Assembly (NCBI RefSeq): GCF_900155685.1
Contig: NZ_LT732548.1
Location: 2,473,466-2,537,465, forward strand
DNA from: Paenibacillus bouchesdurhonensis
Lineage (GTDB): Bacteria > Bacillota > Bacilli > Paenibacillales > Paenibacillaceae
Length of the DNA stretch: 64,000 bases
Reading direction: 5' to 3'
Under the pieces are notes generated by a model. That model was not told the origin of the DNA. It searched no databases and worked only from the letters and a program-made list of their open reading frames with translations. This document shows, one piece after another, positions 1 through 8,517 of the stretch. A program made the translations under genes and the position numbers. Position 1 is the first letter of the stretch; each line of letters begins with the position of its first letter.

Positions 1-1599
1 GAAATCGATTCGTAGTGTATTATATACACCAAACAAAATGTCCCGATCTGAGATATTAATATTAATTGCTTGCGGGGAATTCATTAATGGTGTGTAGCTC
101 CCGCTTGAAGGATAATACGGATTTCCATTCAAAGATACTCTATACTGCACTTTGCCCAAATCTTCATCGGAAATTTCACCACTTAATTTATTTCCAGCAA
201 ATTCAACTTGAATAGTAGCTGCTGTATTAAGTATGTAGAATGCAACATCACTAAATTTAACTGTACCTGTTGGGGATGTGACACCTACCTTTGTGCTATG
301 TAGAAGAGTATGTCCATCAGCAAGGTGGATATTATCGGCAATTAAATAACCAATTCGTATCTTTTCACCTTTATTCATGAATGATTTCTCTTTTAGCTTC
401 GAAACATCATGCGGTGACATGCCACGGGAAATGATTACATCTTTGTTCGTATGGTCAATAGTTAGCCATTTTCCATATTTATTGGATTCCCATGTTCGCC
501 CACCGTCAAAAGACATGATCACTCTTAGTTTTCCTACAGATTCATTTGAATTCTGCTCCAGAATAAGGGATTGCAGCTTGCCGAATATCTCTTGGTCACT
601 GGCCTGAAGCACGATTTGCTCAAACGGAACCCCTTCGACTTGAAGCAGGGGAGGGGTATCTGAATCACTCCAAGTTACAACTTCAAAATCCCCATCCAAT
701 TCATCGAGAGGGGAGTAGTTGGCGTTGATTTCCAGTTCAGCAGAAGTCTTGTTTGGATCATCGGTGTAGTATAGAATATCGACTTCATCGCCCAGCTCAT
801 CGTATAGTGTAAATGGCTCTGTTTCTAAAGTGATGCTTGACTCTGTTTGATTTGGATTGTCGGTGTATTCGATAATCTTGATCGTTTGACCTGCGAATTC
901 ATCTTCGAGTGTGAATGGTTCAGTTTCAATGGTGAATTGAGCTTCTGTTTTGTATGGATCGTCTGTCCAATGGCACAATTCAACATCTCCTGAGAGTTCT
1001 GCCCATGCGGATTCGGGAATGATTGAGATATCGTCCATACCCTCTGTGAGAAATAACTGATCGGTTGGAGTATTAGAAAGAGATATCCATCCGCTGTCGT
1101 ATTTTTTGTATTCATTATTGTGGTAGATTAGCGTTTTGTTGTCGTAGACTAACTCAAACATTTCTACTTCGTCAATATAAATATTGTTATGCCCATTATT
1201 GGCAGAGATGTTTATTCTGTACTTTATATAATTTATCGTATTAAAAATAGAAAACTCTTTTCGCTCACCTTGATTCCATGTTATATTTGATTGAGTGTCT
1301 AGCACTACCCAATCTACACTATTATTCGTCGCTTCAAACAGCCATGACTTGGGGGCGGCTGTAGGGGCGGAAACTTTAATTGAATACTTTACTACAGTTT
1401 TTTTATTAGGAAATTCATATGCTATCCACTCCGTCGCCTTTCCATAGGAGCTCCAAAGCAGAGAAGATGATTGATCAAATGCTCTAAAAGCTGCATATGC
1501 CTGATTGTTATTTAGATAACTCCCCGCACTAGCAATTCCACTTGGAGTTGTATTTGATGACATTGCAGGAATAGCTGTTGTATCACTTATATATGCCAT
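1..1599 (-). CDS. Tail fibre / receptor-binding protein, discoidin-like domain plus internal repeats (partial)
   Basis: The frame starts at an ATG behind AAAGGAGTGAGAG and stays open for 533 codons to the window edge, so the C-terminus is missing. Residues ~8-150 look like an F5/8 type C (discoidin) sugar-binding module: it opens with AIPAMSSNTTPSG and ends with an INISANNGHNNIYIDEVEMFE-type strand, as in the next two genes. After a DQLFLTEGM segment shared with its neighbours, residues ~200-325 hold about four diverged copies of a ~33-residue unit (WTDDPYKTE, YTDNPNQTE, YTDDPNKTS, WSDSD). By position it is the distal gene of the tail cluster and probably helps bind the target surface. The binding role is inferred from domains; the ligand is unknown. 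Confidence 0.75.
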   Translation of the reverse strand, partial: MAYISDTTAIPAMSSNTTPSGIASAGSYLNNNQAYAAFRAFDQSSSLLWSSYGKATEWIAYEFPNKKTVVKYSIKVSAPTAAPKSWLFEATNNSVDWVVLDTQSNITWNQGERKEFSIFNTINYIKYRINISANNGHNNIYIDEVEMFELVYDNKTLIYHNNEYKKYDSGWISLSNTPTDQLFLTEGMDDISIIPESAWAELSGDVELCHWTDDPYKTEAQFTIETEPFTLEDEFAGQTIKIIEYTDNPNQTESSITLETEPFTLYDELGDEVDILYYTDDPNKTSAELEINANYSPLDELDGDFEVVTWSDSDTPPLLQVEGVPFEQIVLQASDQEIFGKLQSLILEQNSNESVGKLRVIMSFDGGRTWESNKYGKWLTIDHTNKDVIISRGMSPHDVSKLKEKSFMNKGEKIRIGYLIADNIHLADGHTLLHSTKVGVTSPTGTVKFSDVAFYILNTAATIQVEFAGNKLSGEISDEDLGKVQYRVSLNGNPYYPSSGSYTPLMNSPQAININISDRDILFGVYNTLRIDF

Positions 1600-1638
1600 A
1601 CTGTGCACTCTCACTCCTTTCATATCCACTTAAAACAA

Positions 1639-2814
1639 TCATTTTATAGATACATTTTTAATTGATTTGCTCAATGTATCTATTTCTTTTCTGAAAACCT
1701 TCCCTGAATCGAGAGTTTCATTATCACTAACAAGATAACTCACCTTAGTGATTATAGAATTTAAATCAATTTCTGCTCCCGCATCCATACCATGGTTGAT
1801 AAAATTGTTTTCCGATGATGTTTCAATTTCTACAATCTCACCAGGTATGTGCTCGTACATTTTCAACTCATTTATATCTGTATAGCTGGGGAAACCATTA
1901 TTTTCACTCCATTTTATTCTATACTTTTTATAAGGCTTAGGATTTTTTATTAAATACTCTTTATCTGTGTTAACCGTAGTCCAAGACTGGTTAGCCTGTG
2001 TATCTAATAAGTCCCAACCAACCCCATCAATCGACCCCTCAAACATCCATGACTTGGGGAGTTTATACAAATTAGAAGCGGAATTCATACTTCTAACAGC
2101 ATATTTTGCTATCGCTATTTTTGCAGGAAACTCATACCCTAAATGACCAGCTACTCTGCCGGATACACTTGCATATCCTTCGTTATCATCTACTTGATTG
2201 AATGCATACCAAGCATCGTAGCTTGCAGAAGAAATTGATTCAGCAAACGCTTTGCCTGATGGGGATGTATTGCTAGTCATTTTTGGGATCGCGGATTCAG
2301 TTGTAATTTTATTGGGTAAAAAGCTGTAGACGTTATTGCTTTCTGTGGTAATCAAGAATTTATCTTCCCACTTTCTAAAGGGTTTTATCTCTCCGTTTGC
2401 GTCAATATCAATTGCATCTAGAATAAAATCAGTACTAAAAGTACCTTTATTAATTTTTGTTAGTTCAATGCTGTGTTCTCTAAATTCTAATCCTTCTTTT
2501 ATATATGCAACCGCTTTGTTTAAATTTTTTGTGGCAAGAGAATAATAATCTACAACTTCTCCATCAATTTTCACTTCAATTTTGTCTGAATAAGTAGTAT
2601 AGAGACTTGAAATAATTAAAAAATTGCTTCCCACAAAATTAAATTTTATCTTACTGTTTTCGCTTGTGTTTAAACAAAAATGCCTGCTTCCCCCACTGTA
2701 TGCAGTGTTGAAATGAGAGTCCCAGGTTCCTTCATATAAAATGTTAGTATCAGAGTCTTCAATTCTTCTCCACCCTGCCTCTGGCTCTGGCAATGCCTCT
2801 CCTACAATTATCAT
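1639..2814 (-). CDS. Tail appendage protein with discoidin-like domain
   Basis: 391 aa, ATG behind AAAGGGGATGGG. Residues ~1-145 form a beta-rich domain of unknown family (EGTWDSHFNTAYSGG, then KIEVKIDGEVV), reminiscent of carbohydrate-binding jelly rolls. Residues ~165-330 are an F5/8C-like module starting AIPKMTSNTSPSGKAFA and containing GHLGYEFPAKIAIAKYAVR and KSWMFEGSIDG. The last ~60 residues (NNFINHGMDAG to GKVFRKEID to IKNVSIK) form a C-terminal module also seen in the genes at 2847 and 4175. It sits in the same minus-strand run as the other appendage genes and is presumably a virion or tailocin surface protein. Ligand and exact place in the particle are unknown. Confidence 0.75.
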   Translation of the reverse strand: MIIVGEALPEPEAGWRRIEDSDTNILYEGTWDSHFNTAYSGGSRHFCLNTSENSKIKFNFVGSNFLIISSLYTTYSDKIEVKIDGEVVDYYSLATKNLNKAVAYIKEGLEFREHSIELTKINKGTFSTDFILDAIDIDANGEIKPFRKWEDKFLITTESNNVYSFLPNKITTESAIPKMTSNTSPSGKAFAESISSASYDAWYAFNQVDDNEGYASVSGRVAGHLGYEFPAKIAIAKYAVRSMNSASNLYKLPKSWMFEGSIDGVGWDLLDTQANQSWTTVNTDKEYLIKNPKPYKKYRIKWSENNGFPSYTDINELKMYEHIPGEIVEIETSSENNFINHGMDAGAEIDLNSIITKVSYLVSDNETLDSGKVFRKEIDTLSKSIKNVSIK

Positions 2815-2846
2815 TTTCCCATCCCCTTTCTATTAAGATTATTCCT

Positions 2847-4106
2847 CTACTCCAATATAATCTTGTCTACCCTTCGTTTGCTCAAATCAATAGTGTGAGT
2901 AAACTTTCTACCAGATTCATATGGAGTGAAAGTAGATTTGATAAATTTAGTACCTGCAAGTTGAGTAAGGTTTATTGGTGACTCAACACCATAATTGATG
3001 AAAAATTGCTCCGATTGATCTGGTAATGATAGCAGAGTAAGAGAGGCTTCATACATTTTTAACTCATTGATACACGTTGTTACACTTCCGTTATTGCTAG
3101 TCCAATTTAGTCTATACATTTTATAATTATTAATTTTCTCTGGAGCGACAAAATAGTTTTTGTCCTCAGATATGTTTCCCCAAATCTGATCTATTCTACT
3201 GTCTAAAATTTTCCAACTAGAACCATCATTAGACCCTTCAAAAGTCCAATTTTTTGGTGGGGTATCAGCAGCACTTGCCCTATTTCTTACAGCATATTTC
3301 CCAATCGCAATAGGATTAACAAATTCATATCCAAGGTGACCAACTTTTCCCACTGTATTTACAGCACTATAATAACTTTCAGTTCTGTCAAATGCTTTCC
3401 ACGCTGCTTCAGAGGGGCTTCTTACACTGCTGGCAAAGGCTCTTCCATTAGGGGATATATCAGATGTCATTTCAGGAATAGTTGTTTCAGTTAAATAAAC
3501 TAGTGACCTCAGTGAATAAGTTTTGTTTTTAGATGAAAGTAAGATTTTTTGAATATTGGATTGAGAGTCATCATAAGACTTATAATTTATTGGGAGCTCA
3601 TATATAAAAGGAGTCGCACCAAAATTTGCTGTCACCGTACCATTGTTACCTGTCGATTCATATCCAGATACTATTACCCATTCTTTTGTATTATCAATTC
3701 CGCTTACAATTGCCTGACCAATTCCATTTTTCCAAAATTCAATAGTGCCACTGTCTAAATCTAAAAGAACGCTAACGATATCTCCTGTAGTAAATTTACT
3801 TCTAGTTTCTTTTATTACGCCTGAAACGGCTATATTTCCTACTCCCCCATTGTAGATTATGCACTCTGATCTGGTACTTATAAATTCAGAATTGGAATAA
3901 TTAATTGTTGGACATATGCCAATTGAAAGATAACCATTGCTAATAGCTCCTAAAGTAAATTCAATATAATATTTCCCATTCGTACGACCTATCGAAGATC
4001 TTACATTTGATCGACTATTTGAAAAATAAGCCGTCAGGTCATTATTGCTTAGAGTTACCATCGTTCCCTTTGTTATTGAATCCCACGTAACAGTTTGTAC
4101 TGCCAT
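2847..4106 (-). CDS. Tail appendage protein with SPRY-like and discoidin-like domains
   Basis: 419 aa, ATG start. Residues ~5-190 read as a SPRY/B30.2-like beta sandwich: GKYYIEFTLG, then YLSIGICP, GDIVSVLLDLDSGTIEFWKNG and VTANFGATPF are the usual successive strands. Residues ~205-350 are an F5/8C-like module (TIPEMTSDISPNGRAFA, GHLGYEFVNPIAIGKYAVR, PKNWTFEGSNDGSSWKILD). The C-terminal ~65 residues carry the shared module (QFFINYGVESP to GRKFTHTIDLSKR to VDKIILE). A terminator-like hairpin lies just upstream, between it and the preceding gene at 4175. It is probably one of several alternative or stacked receptor-binding subunits. Domain assignments were made by eye. Confidence 0.75.
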   Translation of the reverse strand: MAVQTVTWDSITKGTMVTLSNNDLTAYFSNSRSNVRSSIGRTNGKYYIEFTLGAISNGYLSIGICPTINYSNSEFISTRSECIIYNGGVGNIAVSGVIKETRSKFTTGDIVSVLLDLDSGTIEFWKNGIGQAIVSGIDNTKEWVIVSGYESTGNNGTVTANFGATPFIYELPINYKSYDDSQSNIQKILLSSKNKTYSLRSLVYLTETTIPEMTSDISPNGRAFASSVRSPSEAAWKAFDRTESYYSAVNTVGKVGHLGYEFVNPIAIGKYAVRNRASAADTPPKNWTFEGSNDGSSWKILDSRIDQIWGNISEDKNYFVAPEKINNYKMYRLNWTSNNGSVTTCINELKMYEASLTLLSLPDQSEQFFINYGVESPINLTQLAGTKFIKSTFTPYESGRKFTHTIDLSKRRVDKIILE

Positions 4107-4148
4107 TTTCTCACCATCCCATCTTTTTAAAATTGGTATTTTAAACGC

Positions 4149-4181
4149 AAAAAGAAGTAGTCAAATTTAATCAACTACTTC
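4149..4181 (-). terminator. Intrinsic-terminator-like hairpin inside the appendage cluster
   Basis: On the minus strand GAAGTAGT and ACTACTTC pair as a perfect 8-bp stem with a 12-nt loop, followed by TTTTTG. The stem overlaps the TAG stop of the gene starting at 5575. It would reduce or stop transcription before the gene at 2847-4106. Confidence 0.7.
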
Positions 4182-5575
4182 ACATTAATACTGTTTATTT
4201 CTATAAATTTCTTAAGATTGATTTTTTCTTTAAATACTTTACCATTGCCCAAAGGTTGTCCTTGTGGAGTATTATCATCCATTGGAATAGTGAATGTCGT
4301 TGGATCGCGATCTAATATTGATAGATCAGGCATTCCATCGCTTATAAAAATGTCTCTTGAGGGCAATATTTCAGAGACTGCGACCCACGAATCCCCCTTT
4401 AAACTTTTGTATGTATTGCTGTTCTTGATAAAGCTTTTGGTAATATTTGTGTCGATAATAAGCACAGGTCGAAAACCAAATGATGCAGAATTAGAAGTTG
4501 TAGTGCTACTACTGTATGATGAAGCAGCGGTATTACCTCTAAGTACCCTATTTACGGATGAAGTAGTAGGTGTAGTTGATGTAACACTCCAAACACCTGA
4601 CCAATTCCATATGTCATTGCTTCCCGGGGTAATTTTTTCGTTTAGAGTAGAATTAATTATATATTCATACCACTCGTTGTTATTGCCATCCTCTGAAACA
4701 CCGCCAGATAGTAGTCTAACACTTAGCTCTTTGCAGTCTTTTATTTGCGGTTGAGAGTCTGAATATGGTGAAAATCCTTTCGGTGGAACGTATTTAAAAG
4801 GCCGAGAACCAAAATTATATTTTGTTTGACTTGCCCACTTTGATGCATTAAATGGAAACCATTCAATTCCTGGTTCAATTGGAGATTTAAGTTGCTCAGC
4901 TCCATCAAGATAAACTGTAAAAACATAGTTTTCGAGATCAACAGCTATCCCAATTGTTTTATTAACACTATCACAATAATAGGATAAGCATTTATTAACA
5001 GATGACAAGAACTCACCGTTATTTGCCCCATTAGAGGAGGAGATATTTGATATTTTGTCAATTAGTCCGATTATCAGTCTGTAGCCCGGCCATCTACTAT
5101 CGTAGCTAATTGATGTAGCTTCATAGTACCATTTACCGCTTGTAACCCCATTAGTTGCTCTTACAGCTACAAAATTATCTCCACTAGTCATTGCAGTGTC
5201 TGAAACAGTTATTCCTAAATCAGATACTACCTTTTTTATACCCCCGTCATTGTTGAATACAGTTTTTGATATATTGATACCACTTCCACTAGCAATACCA
5301 GCAGCATTTAGAGTATCCCAGCTAATGGTGTGTTGGATATTTCTATCAGCAACTAGCATTTTCTTTCCGTTCCAATTATCGACCATTATAAACCTAAAAT
5401 AACCATCAGGTGTTGCACTTGAGGTTGTAGGAATTAGTTGATTTATAACATCCGAGTCTGTTTTGGTTGCTACATCACTAAAAACTCCAACCTTGCCAGG
5501 GTTGGCTGTATATTTACACCAAAAATAATCGCCAACTTCCATCAAGAGGATGTCATTATTTAATGCTATACCCAA
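4175..5575 (-). CDS. Tail appendage protein: SPRY-like domain plus C-type-lectin-like (FGE-type) region
   Basis: 466 aa. Translation starts at TTG, set by AAGGAGGTG six nt upstream. Residues ~1-95 (MEVGDYFWCKYT, KKMLVADRNIQHTISWD) match the start of the next gene upstream (MKIGDYIRWYHDG, LIISDRVIRYSWSWG). Residues ~100-275 look SPRY-like (GKWYYEATSIS, RLIIGLID, IGIAVDLENYVFTVYLDG, KYNFGSRPF). Residues ~285-405 run VRLLSGGVSEDGNNNEW, DIWNWSGVWSVTSTTPT and end SFGFRPVLII, the pattern of sulfatase-modifying-factor/C-type-lectin folds found in phage tip proteins. The C-terminal module (DIFISDGMPD, GKVFKEKINLKK, EINSINVK) is shared with its neighbours. Probably a receptor-binding protein. Confidence 0.75.
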   Translation of the reverse strand: MGIALNNDILLMEVGDYFWCKYTANPGKVGVFSDVATKTDSDVINQLIPTTSSATPDGYFRFIMVDNWNGKKMLVADRNIQHTISWDTLNAAGIASGSGINISKTVFNNDGGIKKVVSDLGITVSDTAMTSGDNFVAVRATNGVTSGKWYYEATSISYDSRWPGYRLIIGLIDKISNISSSNGANNGEFLSSVNKCLSYYCDSVNKTIGIAVDLENYVFTVYLDGAEQLKSPIEPGIEWFPFNASKWASQTKYNFGSRPFKYVPPKGFSPYSDSQPQIKDCKELSVRLLSGGVSEDGNNNEWYEYIINSTLNEKITPGSNDIWNWSGVWSVTSTTPTTSSVNRVLRGNTAASSYSSSTTTSNSASFGFRPVLIIDTNITKSFIKNSNTYKSLKGDSWVAVSEILPSRDIFISDGMPDLSILDRDPTTFTIPMDDNTPQGQPLGNGKVFKEKINLKKFIEINSINVK

Positions 5576-5578
5576 AAT

Positions 5579-6280
5579 TTACACCTCCTTATACTCAAAG
5601 ATTGGGCGAAAGCCTATTTTATCAGAAGAAAATATACTAGGCACTGCCCAAAAATCAGTAATTAATCTATTGTTACCAGCTTCAATGTTGCTTCCTCTAT
5701 AGGTTCTTCTTGACGAATCTGCAACCTTAGTTGCAGAACTCTTGTTGATTGCTATTCCTAGCATTGGGGTATCACTAGTTGCTGAAATTATACCTGACCA
5801 ATGAAAAACATCGTCTAATGTTTTTCCATCCTCAATCAATTCATGTGGAAAATTAACGATATATCTATCCCATTCGTTATTTGATGGAAATGCACCAAAG
5901 CCCATATTGGTTGGCGACACTTCCCCAAATTCATTAGTATATGCAACTCCGCCAGTTAGAGATCGGATAACACCTTCAATGCCACTAATAGATTCATATT
6001 TCGACTCAATTGATCGGGAACTATTAATACTGCCCCAAGACCAGGAGTATCTAATAACTCTGTCTGAAATTATTAGACCCTTTGACGCTTTAACACCATA
6101 CCAATACATGGCTAATCCTGATATGCTATTCGATTGCCCTTCGGTTGGAATCTCCGACATGCTGCCTGTGTTATTGTTCATCACATAGTTAACACCATCA
6201 TGATACCATCGAATATAATCACCAATTTTCATATCCTCAATTCGATCACATAATTTACCCGTTGTAGCTGGAACAGCCAT
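5579..6280 (-). CDS. Tail appendage protein, C-type-lectin-like
   Basis: 233 aa, ATG behind GAGGTGATCTA, three nt before the gene at 5575. It is a shorter relative of that gene without the SPRY-like insert. The N-terminal part (EDMKIGDYIRWYHDG, SKGLIISDRVIRYSWSWG) is followed by VIRSLTGGVAYTNEF, NNEWDRYIVNF, VFHWSGIISATSDTP, RRTYRGSNIE and the terminal IGFRPIFEY. The W-rich core ending in GFRP is typical of FGE/C-type-lectin folds at the ends of phage fibres. A binding role is inferred. Confidence 0.7.
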   Translation of the reverse strand: MAVPATTGKLCDRIEDMKIGDYIRWYHDGVNYVMNNNTGSMSEIPTEGQSNSISGLAMYWYGVKASKGLIISDRVIRYSWSWGSINSSRSIESKYESISGIEGVIRSLTGGVAYTNEFGEVSPTNMGFGAFPSNNEWDRYIVNFPHELIEDGKTLDDVFHWSGIISATSDTPMLGIAINKSSATKVADSSRRTYRGSNIEAGNNRLITDFWAVPSIFSSDKIGFRPIFEYKEV

Positions 6281-6290
6281 TAGATCACCT

Positions 6291-6857
6291 CTATCTCACT
6301 ATAACTTTGTTTATCTTATTAAAGCTATTTCTTATTATTAGTTTTGTAGATATTGATTCGTTAGATGGTAAAACATTCATCTCATATTCATAAACCCTCT
6401 TTAACTCCAAAACACCCTTGTCACTATTCACAAACTCATTGCTATACTTTCCCTCAATCATAAAATCATCAATTGTTACAATTTCATCTGACATTGTAGA
6501 TTTAATTTCAATTCTAACCTTGGCATAGCTGTTCTTAGGGCTCTTAATTGTGCCATCTGTATAATCAATTTCTTCCCAAGCACTCCACGCAGATCTATCC
6601 TCGGAGGAAGAGGTGAAGATCTTATAGGTTGCGCCATTAACCAATTCAGACGTTTTACTAATTCTTTTGAATGCTGCAATCTTATCTTTTATATCAATAA
6701 CTTCAGATTCCCAATAGCCAGATTCAGCAAAAATGGCATTACCCTTGTCAGAGATTTTCATAACTTTTAATTGCAAAAATCCATCTATATGCTCTGTATT
6801 AGCGAATGTGCCTTTGCTTAAATCAAGAGGTAATCCAACCTCATGTGTCACAGCCAT
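6291..6857 (-). CDS. Tail appendage protein of unknown family
   Basis: 188 aa, ATG behind GTAGGTGAAAAT. I do not recognise the family. The predicted chain is beta-rich (YWESEVIDIKDKIAAFKRI, WSAWEEIDYTDGTIKSP, YAKVRIEIKS) with an aromatic WxxW segment, as in carbohydrate-binding sandwiches. The last ~40 residues (YEYEMNVLPSNESISTKLII to INKVIVR) resemble the ends of the three longer appendage proteins downstream, which suggests a shared docking module. It lies 10 nt from its downstream neighbour and belongs to the same transcript. Confidence 0.65.
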   Translation of the reverse strand: MAVTHEVGLPLDLSKGTFANTEHIDGFLQLKVMKISDKGNAIFAESGYWESEVIDIKDKIAAFKRISKTSELVNGATYKIFTSSSEDRSAWSAWEEIDYTDGTIKSPKNSYAKVRIEIKSTMSDEIVTIDDFMIEGKYSNEFVNSDKGVLELKRVYEYEMNVLPSNESISTKLIIRNSFNKINKVIVR

Positions 6858-6871
6858 ATTTTCACCTACTT

Positions 6872-7225
6872 TTAAATAGAGTTAAAGAACTCATCAAAGA
6901 ATGAGCCATTAATATCCTGAATCTCTGATCCATCTGATAAGCGGAAAACTATTGAGTTGTATTTTACATCCTTATGATTACCACCGAGATACACTTGAAC
7001 AGGAAATTGGTTGTATTCAAACTCTTCAGCAATTGCCTCAATAAGTTCAGATTTATTCAATGTATACTCTGTATGATATGTACCTGGTGGAATTGTAATC
7101 GTATAAATATTGCTGCCTGATTCAATGTTCAAGGTATTGTTTGTGGATGTGATTTGCACGGCTCCACCAATGTCCTTGTTGCCCCAAACCTTGTTATACG
7201 TATCAATATAAAAATCCTCTAGCAT
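6872..7225 (-). CDS. Small tail-cluster protein
   Basis: 117 aa from the ATG at 7225 (MLEDFYIDTYN), preceded by AAAGGAAGTG. A longer frame with start codons further upstream exists but lacks a ribosome site and would overlap the preceding gene. The central part (TNNTLNIESGS, NIYTITIPPGTYHTEYTLNKSELIEAIAEEF) resembles short phage proteins that build beta-strand scaffolds around a fibre. The acidic end is DGSEIQDINGSFFDEFFNSI. Function unknown; membership of the tail module rests on position. Confidence 0.6.
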   Translation of the reverse strand: MLEDFYIDTYNKVWGNKDIGGAVQITSTNNTLNIESGSNIYTITIPPGTYHTEYTLNKSELIEAIAEEFEYNQFPVQVYLGGNHKDVKYNSIVFRLSDGSEIQDINGSFFDEFFNSI

Positions 7226-7247
7226 TCGAACACTTCCTTTCCATTTT

Positions 7248-7862
7248 TTACGGTGTCCAATTAATAATTCCAGCCATATTAGCTTTGAGAGGTGCTTCAA
7301 TTTCACTTGCAATTAGTCCATTCATACGAACTATTAATTTTCCGTTTAAGTCCTGACTGGATGAGATTTTAATTTGTAAATATGCTGGCTGATCTAGCGG
7401 AAGATGCAGTATCGTTTGAAAGTGAATTTTTACCCCAGAGATATCCATTGCTTTTTTATATCCAATGGCGTGAGTCATAATAGTGCTATGCATTCTTCCT
7501 TCGGATTTTCCCTTAGTTAGCAGGTTTGCTTCAGCCGCTGCCTCTTTAAATTGGATGATGTCATTATAGAGAATAGCTCTTCCTGTTAGTGGATACTCTG
7601 TTCCATCAGCAACATATGAGAGCATGATCCTATCACGATTAATATTATAAATACCATTAGCTACATCAAAATAGATTTGGTTACCGCAACCGATTAACCC
7701 AAACTTAATGAGTTTATTTTTGTCTATATCATAAAAACTATTTGTTTTTCGATTTTCAAGATCATATTCTGTTAAAAAAGTACCGTCATAATATTCTGCC
7801 AGCCAGATATACTTTTGAGACTGGACTGGAGATTTAGCAAAGTGACCATTGCCAAAAATCAT
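7248..7862 (-). CDS. Tail appendage protein of unknown family
   Basis: 204 aa from the ATG at 7862 (MIFGNGHFAKS), chosen because GGGAGGT precedes it. The longer frame to 7946 would run through a terminator hairpin. The first half (SQKYIWLAEYYDGTFLTEYD, KLIKFGLIGCGNQIYFD) resembles small phage proteins that begin with a 'YDG..LSE.D' patch. The second half is beta-rich (KIHFQTILHLPLDQPAYLQIKIS, LNGKLIVRMNG). It is the first gene after an internal terminator, so its expression may be set lower than that of the genes before it. Function unknown. Confidence 0.6.
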   Translation of the reverse strand: MIFGNGHFAKSPVQSQKYIWLAEYYDGTFLTEYDLENRKTNSFYDIDKNKLIKFGLIGCGNQIYFDVANGIYNINRDRIMLSYVADGTEYPLTGRAILYNDIIQFKEAAAEANLLTKGKSEGRMHSTIMTHAIGYKKAMDISGVKIHFQTILHLPLDQPAYLQIKISSSQDLNGKLIVRMNGLIASEIEAPLKANMAGIINWTP

Positions 7863-7899
7863 TAAAGCGTACCTCCCATTGTATTGTGAGCTGTGTTGC

Positions 7900-7936
7900 A
7901 AAAAATAAAAAAGAGACAGAATTAATTCTGCCTCTT
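7900..7936 (-). terminator. Intrinsic terminator between tail genes
   Basis: Read on the minus strand, AAGAGGCAGAATTAATTC continues into a matching arm ending CTGTCTCTT, giving a near-perfect hairpin directly followed by a T-rich run (TTTTTTATTTTTT with the stem end). It lies 18 nt after the stop of the gene at 7955-8497. It is the clearest terminator in the tail block, and I see no convincing promoter after it. Confidence 0.85.
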
Positions 7937-7954
7937 CAAATAACATGAACCTAA

Positions 7955-8497
7955 TTAAACGTAGCGATAAGAAATACGTTTCTTAAATTGTTGCTGTCCA
8001 CTTTTTGCATCGAGTGGGACTTCGGCCCGAAAACTAATTGTGACATAGTTTCCTGCTGCGTCTGTAGGGTTTCCATTGTTTCTGACACCTAATATTTCTC
8101 TTGCTCCTGGAACAAGGGGAGTGGGATAGCTTGCCCCAGTGTCGTCTTTTGTGGTTACACCTGTAGTACCAATCGGCTTTGAATAATCTTTGCCAATGCG
8201 ACTAGACTCTTCATTGATATCTGTTTCATCTAAAGAATCAACTTGGGCATGAAACCAATTGTTCTTTACTACTTCAATCTCATTTCCTACTGTGTCACCA
8301 AGTCCACCTGACATATCTCTAGTTGTAATGGTGCAATCTTCCATCTTAGATACGTCAGTTGTTCCACTTCTGTTATTCCAGATATTGAATGTATGGACAG
8401 GAGACCAATCCCCTGCATCAATTACTCCATAGTTATGCGGAGCCGTTACTTGCTGAGTATGAGTAGCATTCATCCATGTAATGACGGGTTGAGACAT
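7955..8497 (-). CDS. Tail structural protein of unknown family
   Basis: 180 aa, ATG behind CTAAAGGAG. It contains short beta-type segments (VHTFNIWNNRSGTTDVSKME, DCTITTRDMSGGLGD, WFHAQVDSLDET) and ends with YVTISFRAEVPLDAKSG and KRISYRYV. Proteins with an 'IWNN..G..DVS.MEDCTITT' stretch occur in Gram-positive phage tail clusters, but I cannot give a precise role. It is followed by a strong terminator, which suggests a product needed in higher amount than the distal fibres. Confidence 0.6.
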   Translation of the reverse strand: MSQPVITWMNATHTQQVTAPHNYGVIDAGDWSPVHTFNIWNNRSGTTDVSKMEDCTITTRDMSGGLGDTVGNEIEVVKNNWFHAQVDSLDETDINEESSRIGKDYSKPIGTTGVTTKDDTGASYPTPLVPGAREILGVRNNGNPTDAAGNYVTISFRAEVPLDAKSGQQQFKKRISYRYV

Positions 8498-8517
8498 TAT
8501 ACATTTCTCCTTTAGTT

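Noticed and set aside
4218..4754. 178-aa frame opposite the appendage gene at 4175
   Set aside because: Fully antisense to a well-supported gene and without a ribosome site.
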